DNA of 64,000 bases from positions 16,402 to 80,401 of the forward strand of contig NZ_MARB01000019.1 of assembly GCF_001715975.1 (NCBI RefSeq). Direction: 5' to 3'. Position 1 is the stretch's first letter, and every line of letters begins with the position of its first letter. The stretch comes from Candidatus Thiodiazotropha endolucinida (lineage in GTDB: Bacteria > Pseudomonadota > Gammaproteobacteria > Chromatiales > Chromatiaceae). A model generated the notes under the pieces. It was not told the origin of the DNA and did not search any database. It worked only from the letters and a program-made list of their open reading frames with translations. Below, one piece after another: positions 1 through 9,847 of this stretch. A program made the position numbers and the translations under genes.

Positions 1-1356
1 TACCTGATCCGGCTTGGCTTTGTAGAGCAGACTGAGGATCATGGCATTGATCGCCACCGATTTACCGGAACCGGTGGTACCGGCGATCAGCGCATGGGGC
101 ATCTTGGCCAGATCGGCGCACATCGGATTGCCGGCGATGTCCTTGCCCAGGGCGAGGGTCAGCGGAGACTTCGCCGATTCGTAGGTCTCCGATTGAAGCA
201 CCTCGCTGAGAAAAACCATTTCGCGATACTCATTGGGGATCTCGAGACCGATCACCGATTTACCGGGGATCACCTCCACTACGCGTACCGCAATGGTCGA
301 TAGCGCTCGCGCAAGGTCTTTAGACAAGCTACTGATTTTGCTGACCTTGGTGCCCGCAGCGAGTTGCAGCTCAAACAGGGTGACCACCGGACCGGGGTGG
401 ACTGCAACCACCTGGACCTCGATATCGAAGTCGGAGAACTTCAACTCCACCTGTCGCGACATGGCCTGCAGCGCTTCCGGTGAATAGGACTGCACCGTCT
501 GCTTGGCCGGGTCCAACAACGCCAGCGGCGGCAGTTCACTGTTGGGATCGGCCTCGAACAGAGGCACCTGGCGCTCCTTCTCTACCCGTTCACTGGCTTT
601 TGGCGCATTGATCACCGGCTCGATGCGTGGCTGCTTGCGTTTGACCGACTTCTTCTGCTCCTTCTTGATCAATTCGACCCTTTCCTGACGTGCCCGCTTC
701 GCCGCCAGGTTTTCCCGCCAGTGGGTGTAGAAAAGTTGCGTCTTACGCATCACACCCAGCACCAACCCGCCCAAAAAGTCCATCACGGTAAACCAGGAGA
801 CGCCAGTGAACAGGGTAAAACCACTGAGAAACAGCGCCAACATCAGCAATGAACTGCCGGAGCGGCTGAAAGAAGCCTCAAAGTGGCCGCCAAGGAAATT
901 ACCCAGGGCGCCACCTGTGCCTGTAGGCAGGGTGAGTGCCAAATGGTTGGTATGGAGCGCGGCCAGGGCACAGCCGGATGCCAGGGTGATGAAAAATCCC
1001 AGCCAACGCACCAGCACCAGATTCAGGTTGACGGAATCATCGGGGTTGCGACGACGGAATACGAGTACCGCACTCCAGCTCAACATAATGGGGAACAGAT
1101 AGGCAAAAATCCCGAACAGGTAGAGAAAGACATCGGCAAACCAGGCACCGGCAGGACCACCGGAATTCCGTACTGAGATGGTAGGTCCGGTATAGGACCA
1201 ACCGGGATCCAGCGGCGAATAACTGAACAGGGATAGCAATAGATAACCACTGAGGCAGAACAGGCTCCACATGATGCCTTCGCGCATGGCATGGCTGACG
1301 TGGCTGTGAAATGCACTCTGGTCTGATGCTTGTTGGCTTTTGGCCTGTGCTGGCAT
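1..1356 (-). CDS. ftsK: DNA translocase FtsK, N-terminal part (cut by window edge)
   Basis: Septal DNA translocase that pumps chromosome termini through the division site and activates XerCD recombination. The visible 452 residues begin MPAQAKSQQ and hold about four membrane segments in the first 180 residues. A charged linker follows (QERVELIKKEQKK), then the alpha domain, then a Walker A motif GTTGSGKS at about residues 426-433, close to base 80. The rest of the motor domain and the gamma domain lie beyond the left edge. The linker is short compared with E. coli FtsK, which is common in this class. The start is the first ATG of the open frame; upstream is AT-rich with no strong Shine-Dalgarno. 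FtsK next to trxB and ald is a familiar gammaproteobacterial neighbourhood. Confidence 0.95.
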   Translation of the reverse strand, partial: MPAQAKSQQASDQSAFHSHVSHAMREGIMWSLFCLSGYLLLSLFSYSPLDPGWSYTGPTISVRNSGGPAGAWFADVFLYLFGIFAYLFPIMLSWSAVLVFRRRNPDDSVNLNLVLVRWLGFFITLASGCALAALHTNHLALTLPTGTGGALGNFLGGHFEASFSRSGSSLLMLALFLSGFTLFTGVSWFTVMDFLGGLVLGVMRKTQLFYTHWRENLAAKRARQERVELIKKEQKKSVKRKQPRIEPVINAPKASERVEKERQVPLFEADPNSELPPLALLDPAKQTVQSYSPEALQAMSRQVELKFSDFDIEVQVVAVHPGPVVTLFELQLAAGTKVSKISSLSKDLARALSTIAVRVVEVIPGKSVIGLEIPNEYREMVFLSEVLQSETYESAKSPLTLALGKDIAGNPMCADLAKMPHALIAGTTGSGKSVAINAMILSLLYKAKPDQV

Positions 1357-1406
1357 ATCAATAATCTTTTTAAATTAAAATGTTACAGTTATTTATTATT
1401 GTAGTT

Positions 1407-2468
1407 TCATAAATACTGGTCACGCAAGGCCGGATAGATCAGCTCCCCCATGGAAAGGTTTACCGCAGCCTTCAGGCACGGATCCTCCTGCCACCCCTCA
1501 ACCAGGCGCCTAAGATAGGGCATCATCGCCGCGGAGAGGGATTGGCTGGCGCTCCTGGGCACCGCACCCGGCATATTCGTCACACAAAAGTGGGTCACCC
1601 CATCCACCTGATAGGTCGGCTCCTCATAGGTTGTCGGGCGGGTGGTCTCGATGCACCCGCCCTGATCAACTGATATATCCACAACTACACTGCCCGCCTG
1701 CATCGTCGAAATCTGTTGGCGTGAGATCAGATGCGGCGCTTTCGCTCCGGGAATCAACACCGCACCGATCAGCAGGTCGGCACTGGCAACCGCTTCGCTG
1801 ATCGCATCCTGATAGGGATAGAGTGCAGTGACACTGTTGCCAAGTACCCGCATCGCGCCCATTTTCTCCCTTAATCGATCAAACACCGTGACCCGGGCAC
1901 CCACGGCAGCAGCAAGTTGGGCGGCATTGCCACCCGCCTGACCGGCGCCCAATATCACCACATGACCCCGTTCCGCGGCTGGCAAGCCACCCAGCAACAG
2001 CCCCCTGCCCCCATGCTGATGGTGTAACAGGGTAACGCCATTCTGCACCGCAATTCGACCGGCTATATCACTCATCGGGGCCAGAATCGGCAACCCCCCT
2101 CGGTCCGCCACCGTTTCAAAGGCGATGCCGGTGACGCCTGAATGTAAGAGACGCCGGGTCAATCCCTCATCCGCTGCCAGGTGGAGAAAGCAGAACAGCA
2201 ACTGCCCTTCCCGCAGCATCTCCGGCTCATTGCCATAGGGTTCCTTGACCTTCACTACCAGTTCGGCCTGCTGATAGATTGTCTCTGCATCGGACACGAT
2301 CTCCACCCCGGCCTTCTCATATCTCTGATCCGTGTAACCACTGGCGCTGCCCGCACCCTGCTCCAGCATCACCAGATGTCCAGCCTTGACCAACTCGCCG
2401 CAGGCCTCAGGGACCAAACCTACCCGTCCCTCAAGGGGTTTGATCTCTTTCGGTATGCCGATTTTCAT
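1407..2468 (-). CDS. ald: Alanine dehydrogenase
   Basis: NAD-dependent L-alanine dehydrogenase, interconverting alanine with pyruvate and ammonia in the cytoplasm. The N-terminus MKIGIPKEIKPLEGRVGLVP carries the substrate-binding Arg/Lys pattern of the family. A Rossmann motif (VVILGAGQAGGNAAQ) lies in the middle and VVVDISVDQGG near the C-terminal third. Length, about 353 residues, is slightly below the usual 370. I chose the ATG at 2468 over the one two codons upstream because GAGAG is better spaced to it and MKIG is the family start. It is transcribed away from trxB. Confidence 0.93.
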   Translation of the reverse strand: MKIGIPKEIKPLEGRVGLVPEACGELVKAGHLVMLEQGAGSASGYTDQRYEKAGVEIVSDAETIYQQAELVVKVKEPYGNEPEMLREGQLLFCFLHLAADEGLTRRLLHSGVTGIAFETVADRGGLPILAPMSDIAGRIAVQNGVTLLHHQHGGRGLLLGGLPAAERGHVVILGAGQAGGNAAQLAAAVGARVTVFDRLREKMGAMRVLGNSVTALYPYQDAISEAVASADLLIGAVLIPGAKAPHLISRQQISTMQAGSVVVDISVDQGGCIETTRPTTYEEPTYQVDGVTHFCVTNMPGAVPRSASQSLSAAMMPYLRRLVEGWQEDPCLKAAVNLSMGELIYPALRDQYL

Positions 2469-2633
2469 TACCATATTCTCTCGATTCTTTACCCCGGAGG
2501 GATGATTACGTAGTATTCCCGCAATCCTGATTTATGTCTTGGATGCGGGTCACCAATTAAGGACGCGCAAGGCCGAGTCTTATTTAATATCGCCTGCCAC
2601 GCAACAAGCCGGGGCAGGCCCGAGCTGGAGTAA

Positions 2634-3605
<972 letters not shown>

Positions 3606-3620
3606 TATCTATGTCTGCGA

Positions 3621-4214
3621 ATGAACGCTGATCAACGCAAATGGTTTTGTGTTGCGGGATCAGCTATCTCCAGGCGTATTGTTTATCTGTTGGCAGGTTG
3701 TCTCGTACTGGCAAGCTGTACTCAGCTACCTCGAGGCATCCAGCCAATCAGCGGATTTGAAATCAACCGTTACCTTGGCACCTGGTATGAGATCGCCCGC
3801 CTCGACCACCGCTTTGAGAAAGGCCTGAATAACGTCACCGCAAACTATACGCTGCGGAATGATGGCGGCATCAATGTAATCAACAGAGGATACGCTCCCA
3901 AGGATCAGGCATGGAAAGAGGCGCAAGGCAAGGCATTCTTTGTCGGTGACAAACAGAAAGGCCATCTACAGGTCTCGTTTTTCGGCCCTTTCTACAGCTC
4001 ATATGTAATATTCGAACTGGACAAGGATGACTACCAATACGCCTTTGTCAGCGGGTACAACCGTGATTATCTTTGGCTTCTGGCAAGGAAACCCCGGGTG
4101 GATGATGAGACTATTGGGCGTTTTCTCGATCGTTCAAGATCATTAGGCTTTGATACTGATGAAATCATTTTTGTCACTCATGATCGAGCCGAGATCCTCC
4201 AACCTGGTCAATAG
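3621..4214 (+). CDS. blc: Outer-membrane lipocalin lipoprotein
   Basis: Bacterial lipocalin (Blc family) expected to bind lipids or small hydrophobic molecules at the outer membrane. A hydrophobic signal region ends in the lipobox LASC, so a mature N-terminal Cys is predicted. The lipocalin signature NRYLGTWYEIARLDH follows directly and the conserved C-terminal KPRVDDE segment is present. It starts 15 bases after trxB, so it may be co-transcribed. An internal start nearer the signal core cannot be excluded; the peptide before the hydrophobic stretch is longish (about 20 residues). Confidence 0.9.
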   Translation: MNADQRKWFCVAGSAISRRIVYLLAGCLVLASCTQLPRGIQPISGFEINRYLGTWYEIARLDHRFEKGLNNVTANYTLRNDGGINVINRGYAPKDQAWKEAQGKAFFVGDKQKGHLQVSFFGPFYSSYVIFELDKDDYQYAFVSGYNRDYLWLLARKPRVDDETIGRFLDRSRSLGFDTDEIIFVTHDRAEILQPGQ

Positions 4215-4407
4215 TAATGTATATCTGACACTGCATGTGTATGCGCCCTATTACTGCGGATAAGCAGATGGTTACCCAACGCTTCTATAAGACCTAAGTC
4301 TATTGCTACACGGATATCACTAACCAGGATTCCCAAGCTGACATGAATATCATTTATCCTCAGGTATAACTGATTATCAGCATCCTCATTGCGTCAACAT
4401 CTGTTAC

Positions 4408-4815
4408 TCATAATTCCGATAAGAATGTACAGACAACCCTACGATCTGTCCTGGGCCCATCGAACTCGCAGAAGAAGATATTCTGCCAGCGTGAGAGACC
4501 CAGCTTGCCATCGATAATCGGGATGGTCTCTGATGGCCCAATCAAGCCCGCTTTGAGGTGACTGTCTCCATTGCCGTCCTGGGCGTCGTGCAGCCAGACG
4601 CCCTGTGGGATCATCTTGCGCAGCAGGTTGACCACATCGGACTGCACACTCTGGTCCCAGTTCTCCTGGATCATGATCGCCGCTGTTGCACCTTGCGCGT
4701 AGACATTCACCAATCCCTGTTCAATACCGCTGTGTGCCAGCACTCGTTCAACCTGGTCTGTGATATCGACTAAAGTCTCGCGTTTGTCGGTCTGCAAATG
4801 AATCGTCTCACCCAT
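4408..4815 (-). CDS. YjbQ/UPF0047 family protein
   Basis: Small (135-residue) protein of the YjbQ family. Some members show weak thiamine-phosphate synthase activity, but the physiological role is unsettled. Family features visible are GLVNVYAQGATAAIMIQE in the middle, the NGDSHLKAGLIGPSE segment with the conserved His, and the ending FFCEFDGPRTDRRV. It is monocistronic. Gap 4215-4407 before it holds nothing I can name. Confidence 0.88.
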   Translation of the reverse strand: MGETIHLQTDKRETLVDITDQVERVLAHSGIEQGLVNVYAQGATAAIMIQENWDQSVQSDVVNLLRKMIPQGVWLHDAQDGNGDSHLKAGLIGPSETIPIIDGKLGLSRWQNIFFCEFDGPRTDRRVVCTFLSEL

Positions 4816-5061
4816 AGCCGTTTCTCACCCGCTGTTCGCTGAGATTAAATATCCCATCCAATGTTCCTGCTACCAATTTTGTCAGATAAAAGCCCGATGC
4901 CCGATTTCTACCGCGCAATCGGCTCTCCGTGAATAGAGACTGTTTACAAGCTGCTCAGGTGGTTTAATCATACAAGGCTTGGCGTCGATCTGTATTCTTG
5001 CAGCAACAGTCACCCACTCATCACATTTTTCGGTACGCCAAATTGGCATATTTTTTTTCTT

Positions 5062-5082
5062 TTGATAACAAACGGTTATCAA
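5062..5082. promoter_or_regulatory. Inverted repeat, candidate enhancer site for a sigma-54 activator
   Basis: Perfect 8-bp inverted repeat TTGATAAC-N5-GTTATCAA. It is centred about 140 bases upstream of the sigma-54 promoter at 5204, a usual distance for a bacterial enhancer-binding protein. No activator gene is visible nearby, so the binding protein is unknown. The assignment rests on symmetry and position only. Confidence 0.5.
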
Positions 5083-5203
5083 CAAGCGCATCAATCAACC
5101 AGACATTTTGTCAGGTTCAGCCATTAGCCGGCACGTATTGAGAATAACTATCGATAATATTTTTATCAAAATAAACAATAGGATATCGAATCAACTCGCA
5201 TAA

Positions 5204-5219
5204 TGGCACAGGGATTGCT
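5204..5219 (+). promoter_or_regulatory. Sigma-54 (RpoN) promoter
   Basis: TGGCAC-N5-TTGCT matches the -24/-12 consensus, with the invariant GG and GC separated by exactly ten bases. Transcription would start near 5231, giving a 146-base leader before the first gene of the ferredoxin/NrfD/cytochrome operon at 5377. The rest of the gap 4816-5376 shows no convincing gene; a 70-codon minus-strand frame there lacks any family feature. Confidence 0.75.
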
Positions 5220-5376
5220 GCTTCTGTTGAGATCGGCTTGCACGTCCGGCATAAAACCGCTGTAAAAAATTAACGCGACTGCAGTATTCCGCTTTTTTTT
5301 TAACGACAACACTTTACCGCTAATCGGTATAGCGGAATGTATTGACAGTCTTGAAACAGGCCAAGAGGTAATTCAG

Positions 5377-5712
5377 ATGCTTAAAAGATGGATCATGCCG
5401 CTGCAAAAATGGCTGTTCGGAGTAACTGATAATCAACACCACACCCGGTTGGACAGTTCAGATGAGCCGGATACTACCCGCAGACGTTTTTTCAAGCAGG
5501 CAGCCATCAGCACGGTGAGTGTCGCCGGCACCGCTGGACTGGCCAAGACTGTCGTTGATTCCATGCCTCAGCCCGACTTGCGACAGCAATATAACCAAGA
5601 CGCCGTTAAGGGTGAAAATGAACTCCTGCAACGGGAATATGTGGTTATGACCGACGAGGAAAAGGACACAATGGTGCAGTCACTCGTCGATACCTATAAC
5701 AAAGAATCCTGA
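5377..5712 (+). CDS. Small Tat-signal protein of the NrfD complex operon
   Basis: 111 residues of unknown function. A twin-arginine motif (TRRRFFKQAA) at about residue 36 is followed by a hydrophobic Ala/Gly/Val stretch, predicting Tat-dependent export or membrane anchoring. The C-terminal 30 residues (EYVVMTDEEKDTMVQSLVD) resemble a segment just after the Tat signal of the next gene's ferredoxin, so it looks like a cluster-less paralogue of that N-terminal module. It contains no Cys. First gene after the sigma-54 promoter; 53 bases separate it from the ferredoxin gene. Likely an accessory subunit or assembly factor. Confidence 0.8.
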   Translation: MLKRWIMPLQKWLFGVTDNQHHTRLDSSDEPDTTRRRFFKQAAISTVSVAGTAGLAKTVVDSMPQPDLRQQYNQDAVKGENELLQREYVVMTDEEKDTMVQSLVDTYNKES

Positions 5713-5765
5713 TCATCACGCGATTATTCCAGTCTATCCGATAGCCACCCGATCAGAGGACAGCC

Positions 5766-6794
5766 ATGCCCAAACAAGATGAGAGCAAAGAAAACGATAG
5801 CAAACCCACCACCCGACGTGATTTTCTGCGCAGTGCGGGCAACTACACGGTGGCATCACTATCCGGCGCGGCAATGCTGCTGTCCGATCCCAAACCGGCG
5901 AAAGCGAATGTCACATGGGCGGAACATTTCCAAAAAAACTATCGGCTGATGACAGATGAGGAAAAAAAGGAGGCTATCGATCGCCTCGAAACCCGTTATT
6001 CAGAGGAATACGGTAAAAAAGTCATCGTCGACGATGCACCCTCAATGGAGGGTGTTTTGTTTGGATATGCGCTCAATATACAGAAATGCATCGGTTGCCG
6101 TCGGTGTGTCAAGGCCTGCGTGGCGGAGAACAACCAGTCCCGTGGCGACGAACAGCAGATCGAGTGGATTCGCGTCTTACGCATGGAAAAGGGAAATTTT
6201 ACCGAAGCGGGCAGGGATCAACACGGATACCCGGATGCATACGGCGTTCAGGTCGGCGGCAACGCCTACAAACCCGCGGGAGTGGTGCTGGAAGGCCAGC
6301 ACTATTATGAGCCGGAACAGGTGCCGGAAAAGGATGCCTTCTACTTTCCCATGCAATGCATGCAGTGTGAGAAACCGCCCTGTGTCAAGGTCTGCCCGGT
6401 ACGTACCACCTATCGTGATCCCGACGGCATCGTGGTTATCGATTACAACTGGTGTATCGGCTGTCGCATGTGCATCGGTGCCTGTCCCTATTGGGCCCGG
6501 CGCTTCAATTGGGGCGAACCCAATCTGCCGAAGGAAGAGATGAATCCCAATACCCACTATCTTGGCAACCGCCCGCGTATGAAAGGTGTCGTCGAGAAAT
6601 GCAGCTTCTGTATCCAGCGTACCCGCAAAGGCCGCTGGACTGCTTGTGTCGAGGTATGCCCCGTCGGCGCCCGCAAGTTCGGCAACCTGTTGGATCCGAA
6701 CAGTGAAATCCGCAAAGTCCTGGCGAACAAGAAAGTGTTCCGCCTGAGGGCCGACCTCAACACCTATCCTAAGTTTTTCTATTTCATGGATTAA
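5766..6794 (+). CDS. Tat-exported four-cluster ferredoxin subunit (DsrO/HmcB/TtrB-like)
   Basis: 342-residue periplasmic iron-sulfur subunit. The Tat motif TTRRDFLRSAG is near residue 18. Four cysteine groups follow: CIGCRRCVKAC, CMQCEKPPCVKVCP, CIGCRMCIGACP and the CSFC...CVEVCP pair, which should ligate four [4Fe-4S] clusters. This is the electron-wire subunit found next to NrfD-type membrane proteins in Dsr, Ttr, Hmc and related complexes. GAGGA lies just before the ATG. The preceding small Tat protein shares its MTDEEK segment. No molybdopterin catalytic subunit is encoded nearby, so electrons probably pass between quinone and the multihaem cytochrome. Confidence 0.92.
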   Translation: MPKQDESKENDSKPTTRRDFLRSAGNYTVASLSGAAMLLSDPKPAKANVTWAEHFQKNYRLMTDEEKKEAIDRLETRYSEEYGKKVIVDDAPSMEGVLFGYALNIQKCIGCRRCVKACVAENNQSRGDEQQIEWIRVLRMEKGNFTEAGRDQHGYPDAYGVQVGGNAYKPAGVVLEGQHYYEPEQVPEKDAFYFPMQCMQCEKPPCVKVCPVRTTYRDPDGIVVIDYNWCIGCRMCIGACPYWARRFNWGEPNLPKEEMNPNTHYLGNRPRMKGVVEKCSFCIQRTRKGRWTACVEVCPVGARKFGNLLDPNSEIRKVLANKKVFRLRADLNTYPKFFYFMD

Positions 6795-6805
6795 GGGGAG
6801 ATCTC

Positions 6806-8062
6806 ATGATGCGCTTTTTTCAATTCGTGGTCGATTTCCTGCGGGCAGGCTTCACCGGGGGCATCCTGTTCTGGTCCTGGATGCTCTTCCTGTCCTTTTT
6901 CATCATGCTATGGGGTTACGGGGAGTATGTTCAAATCGCCAATGGCATGATCGTCACCAACCTCAATGATCAGGTCAGCTGGGGTTTCTACCTGGCCAAT
7001 TTCGTGTTCATGGTCGGTGTGGCGGCAGCTGCGGTAACTGTGGTATTTCCCGCCTATGTCTATAAGCACAAAGAGTTGCACCGCATTGTGATACTTGGCG
7101 AAATGCTCGCCATTGCAGCGGTGGTGATGTGTCTGCTTTTCGTCGTTGCGCATATGGGGAGACCGGACCGCCTGTGGCATATCTTCCCGGTGATTGGTAT
7201 TTTCAACTGGCCCCATGCCATGCTGACATGGGATGTTATCGTGCTCAGCGGTTACCTGCTGCTCAATATCATCGGCGGTTTCTACTATCTGTATAAAAAA
7301 TATACCGGCACTGAGGTCAACAAGGCCTTCTATCTGCCGATCGTCTATATCGCCATTGTCTGGGCATTGAGTATCCATACGGTTACGGCATTCCTGATCA
7401 ACACCATGCCGGCGCGTCCGATGTGGTTCCACTCGATGATGCCGATCAAGTTCATCACCACGGCGTTTGCCGCGGGCCCCTCGCTGATTATCATCGTATT
7501 CCTTCTGGTGCGCCGTTTCACACCCATGAAGATTGCCGATGAGGCCTTCCATCTCCTTTCCCAGATTGTTGTCTGGTGTCTAGGCATTGCCCTGTTTCTG
7601 ACAATGTCGGAGATCGTCACCGAACTCTACCCATCCACAGAGCACTCATTGGGTCTGCAATATCTGATGTTCGGGCACAATGGACTCAACAGCCTGGTAC
7701 CCTATTTCTGGACTGCACTCTCCCTGATGGTGGGCTCATTCGTGTTGTTGCTGATACCCAGGATCAGAAAAAACCTGACTCTCCTGCCCTTCATCTGCAT
7801 CGCTGCCTTTATCGGCATCTGGATCGAAAAAGGTATGGGATTGATGCTACCCGGTGTGATCCCGACACCCATTGGCGAGTTCGCAGAATATACACCGAGC
7901 CATATCGAACTCATGGTTGTTGGCGGTGTGTGGGCAATCGGCTTCTTCTTGCTTACCTTCATGCTTAAAGGGGCGGTCGCGGTAATGCTGGGAGAAGTCC
8001 GCTACCAAACACGGGAAATCGAGCAACCTGTATCAGGCGAGCAGACAGAAGCAACAACTTGA
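6806..8062 (+). CDS. NrfD/DsrP-family quinone-interacting membrane subunit
   Basis: 418 residues with about ten hydrophobic membrane segments, belonging to the polysulfide-reductase NrfD superfamily. It should exchange electrons between the quinone pool and the periplasmic ferredoxin encoded upstream. Typical elements include the HMGRPDRLWH loop, NWPHAMLTWDV, and the acidic and aromatic residues in SIHTVTAFL. It starts 11 bases after the ferredoxin stop with GGGGAG in front, so the genes are translationally close. Ordinary length for the DsrP-like subgroup. Confidence 0.92.
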   Translation: MMRFFQFVVDFLRAGFTGGILFWSWMLFLSFFIMLWGYGEYVQIANGMIVTNLNDQVSWGFYLANFVFMVGVAAAAVTVVFPAYVYKHKELHRIVILGEMLAIAAVVMCLLFVVAHMGRPDRLWHIFPVIGIFNWPHAMLTWDVIVLSGYLLLNIIGGFYYLYKKYTGTEVNKAFYLPIVYIAIVWALSIHTVTAFLINTMPARPMWFHSMMPIKFITTAFAAGPSLIIIVFLLVRRFTPMKIADEAFHLLSQIVVWCLGIALFLTMSEIVTELYPSTEHSLGLQYLMFGHNGLNSLVPYFWTALSLMVGSFVLLLIPRIRKNLTLLPFICIAAFIGIWIEKGMGLMLPGVIPTPIGEFAEYTPSHIELMVVGGVWAIGFFLLTFMLKGAVAVMLGEVRYQTREIEQPVSGEQTEATT

Positions 8063-8111
8063 CCTTGTGACTCATGGATTGTGCGGACAATATCGATTTG
8101 GAGAAAAAAAG

Positions 8112-8921
8112 ATGACGAGCTATCGAAACCATCTGTCTATTTTGGGTCTCTGCTTGCTGGCGGTTATATCGATCAAATCCGCAATCGGCACTGAGGCTCA
8201 GGAAGGCAACGAATGCTTCGAAAGCAGGGACGGCATGTCACAAGTCATTTCACACGAAACAGCACCTGGACTGATGAATGTGAAATGCTCCCCCACTACC
8301 GGGGGCGTACTGTGGTGGGGAGACCCTTTCGAAGGCACTATCCCCATGGGTCACATGGATGTAGAAGCGGATTACTTTCATGAAGAGGCCGTGGTGAAAC
8401 CCCGTGAACCGCAAATTGACAGGAACAAAATGCTGACGATATGCAGCATGGCCTGCCACAACGGTGAATATGTTCCGATCCCGTACAACAAAGATCCCCG
8501 CCCGTTGAAGATGCATCTGGACATTATTCCCGACGCCATGAACCTCAAGCATGGCAAAGGAGGCGTCTGGTGTCTTGATTGTCACCACCTGGTCGACCGC
8601 ACCAAACTGATCGACAATTTCGGTTATTCGATCAGCTTCAATCAACCACAAAAACTCTGTGGCAAGTGTCACGGTCAGGTCTATCGTGCCTGGCGCGACG
8701 GAATCCATGGTAAGCGAATCGGCATGTGGGACAAGGGCGGTAAAAAACGCTGGTGGGTCTGTACTGAATGCCACAACCCGCATGATGTTGAACAAGCTGG
8801 GAGAAATTCCGGCTTTGCCCAATTACGGCCGGAACCGGCACCGAACCTGCCAAAAGGGATGACAAATGCGGATCACGAAAGGATGCACCATGGCCCAATC
8901 CAAAGTGAAGAGCCTCACTAA
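8112..8921 (+). CDS. Periplasmic multihaem cytochrome c of the NrfD operon
   Basis: 269 residues with an N-terminal signal peptide (LSILGLCLLAVISI). Three CXXCH motifs are seen at residues 154-158 (CLDCH), 183-187 (CGKCH) and 217-221 (CTECH). A fourth site is CSMACH at 111-116, which has three residues between the cysteines. If it binds haem, this is a tetrahaem protein. The start at 8112 was preferred over the frame opening at 8067 because GGAG precedes it and the signal peptide begins there. It probably accepts or donates electrons to the ferredoxin/NrfD pair. I do not recognise a named family; NapC/NrfH similarity is not obvious. Confidence 0.85.
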   Translation: MTSYRNHLSILGLCLLAVISIKSAIGTEAQEGNECFESRDGMSQVISHETAPGLMNVKCSPTTGGVLWWGDPFEGTIPMGHMDVEADYFHEEAVVKPREPQIDRNKMLTICSMACHNGEYVPIPYNKDPRPLKMHLDIIPDAMNLKHGKGGVWCLDCHHLVDRTKLIDNFGYSISFNQPQKLCGKCHGQVYRAWRDGIHGKRIGMWDKGGKKRWWVCTECHNPHDVEQAGRNSGFAQLRPEPAPNLPKGMTNADHERMHHGPIQSEEPH

Positions 8922-9033
8922 AGATGACTGTATCACCAATATCCATATACAGCTCAGGGCGTGATGAGGGATGTAAAAATTTATGCTCGTTCATACACAG
9001 CAAGAGTAATGTTGATCAACGGAGAAGAGAAGA

Positions 9034-9783
9034 GTGACAACCAGTTTCCAGAATAGAGAAAATGTCCGGCGACAGGCATTCGAATCGATCTGGGAAAGCC
9101 AGATCGATGCGGTGTTTTCCGATGTCGCAGCGGTCTATGACAGAGCCAATGACTTTGCCAGTCTCGGAACCCTGAATGGTCTGCGTCGCAGATTCATCGC
9201 CACCATTGACGTTTCACCTGGCCAACGGGTACTCGATGTGTGCGCCGGAACCAATGTGGTCGGTATCGACCTGCTTAAAAAAGAGCCAAACCTTGATATC
9301 TACGCAGTCGATCGCAGTGATGCCATGCAGAAAGTCGGCAGCGATCGCGCCGCACAACAGGGCTTCGATATTAAAGGACATATCTGCGATGTTCATCGGC
9401 TGCCATTTCCCGACAACCATTTCGACGTGGTGACTTTGCAATATGCAACACGTCACTTGCGTGTCATCGATGTTTTCTCAGAGATCAATCGGGTGCTTAA
9501 ACCGGGAGGACACTTCTATCATTTCGATATGTTGAGGCCAGCCAGCAAAATAATTGAAGAGGCTTATTGCCTCTATTTGCGGGGATGTCTCAAAACGATC
9601 TCCTGGGCCATCAGAGTCGGACCTGAAGCGAGAAACTGCTGTGACTATTTTATTGATGCCATCCGTCTTTTCTACTCCACGGATGAACTCTCTCGCCTGC
9701 TCTCTGAATTAGGTTTTTCAGACGTTATCGGCAAACCCCTGCTGGGCGGTACTGTTGCGATACACAAAGCGTGCAAGGTTTAG
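9034..9783 (+). CDS. UbiE-like class I SAM methyltransferase
   Basis: 249-residue cytoplasmic methyltransferase. Motif I is VLDVCAGTNVVGIDLL, an acidic residue ends strand 2 (IYAVDRSD), motif II is the FPDNHFDVVTLQYATRH region, and RVLKPGGHFYHFDM is the usual motif III. The N-terminal VFSDVAAVYDRANDFASLG resembles the UbiE/MenG opening. The position in a quinone-reactive operon suggests a quinone or other lipid substrate, but that is inference. The start is GTG with GGAGAAGAG upstream. The motif I Cys and Asn replace the small residues usual in UbiE, so it is probably not the housekeeping UbiE. Confidence 0.82.
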   Translation: MTTSFQNRENVRRQAFESIWESQIDAVFSDVAAVYDRANDFASLGTLNGLRRRFIATIDVSPGQRVLDVCAGTNVVGIDLLKKEPNLDIYAVDRSDAMQKVGSDRAAQQGFDIKGHICDVHRLPFPDNHFDVVTLQYATRHLRVIDVFSEINRVLKPGGHFYHFDMLRPASKIIEEAYCLYLRGCLKTISWAIRVGPEARNCCDYFIDAIRLFYSTDELSRLLSELGFSDVIGKPLLGGTVAIHKACKV

Positions 9784-9847
9784 CGGAGGGGTCTCATCCG
9801 CAATCGGTCACTGATACATGCGCAGTTTCTTCTTGGGTAATGACATT

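Noticed and set aside
4882-5094. 70-codon minus-strand frame before the sigma-54 promoter
   Set aside because: No ribosome site, odd composition, and it overlaps the candidate enhancer palindrome.
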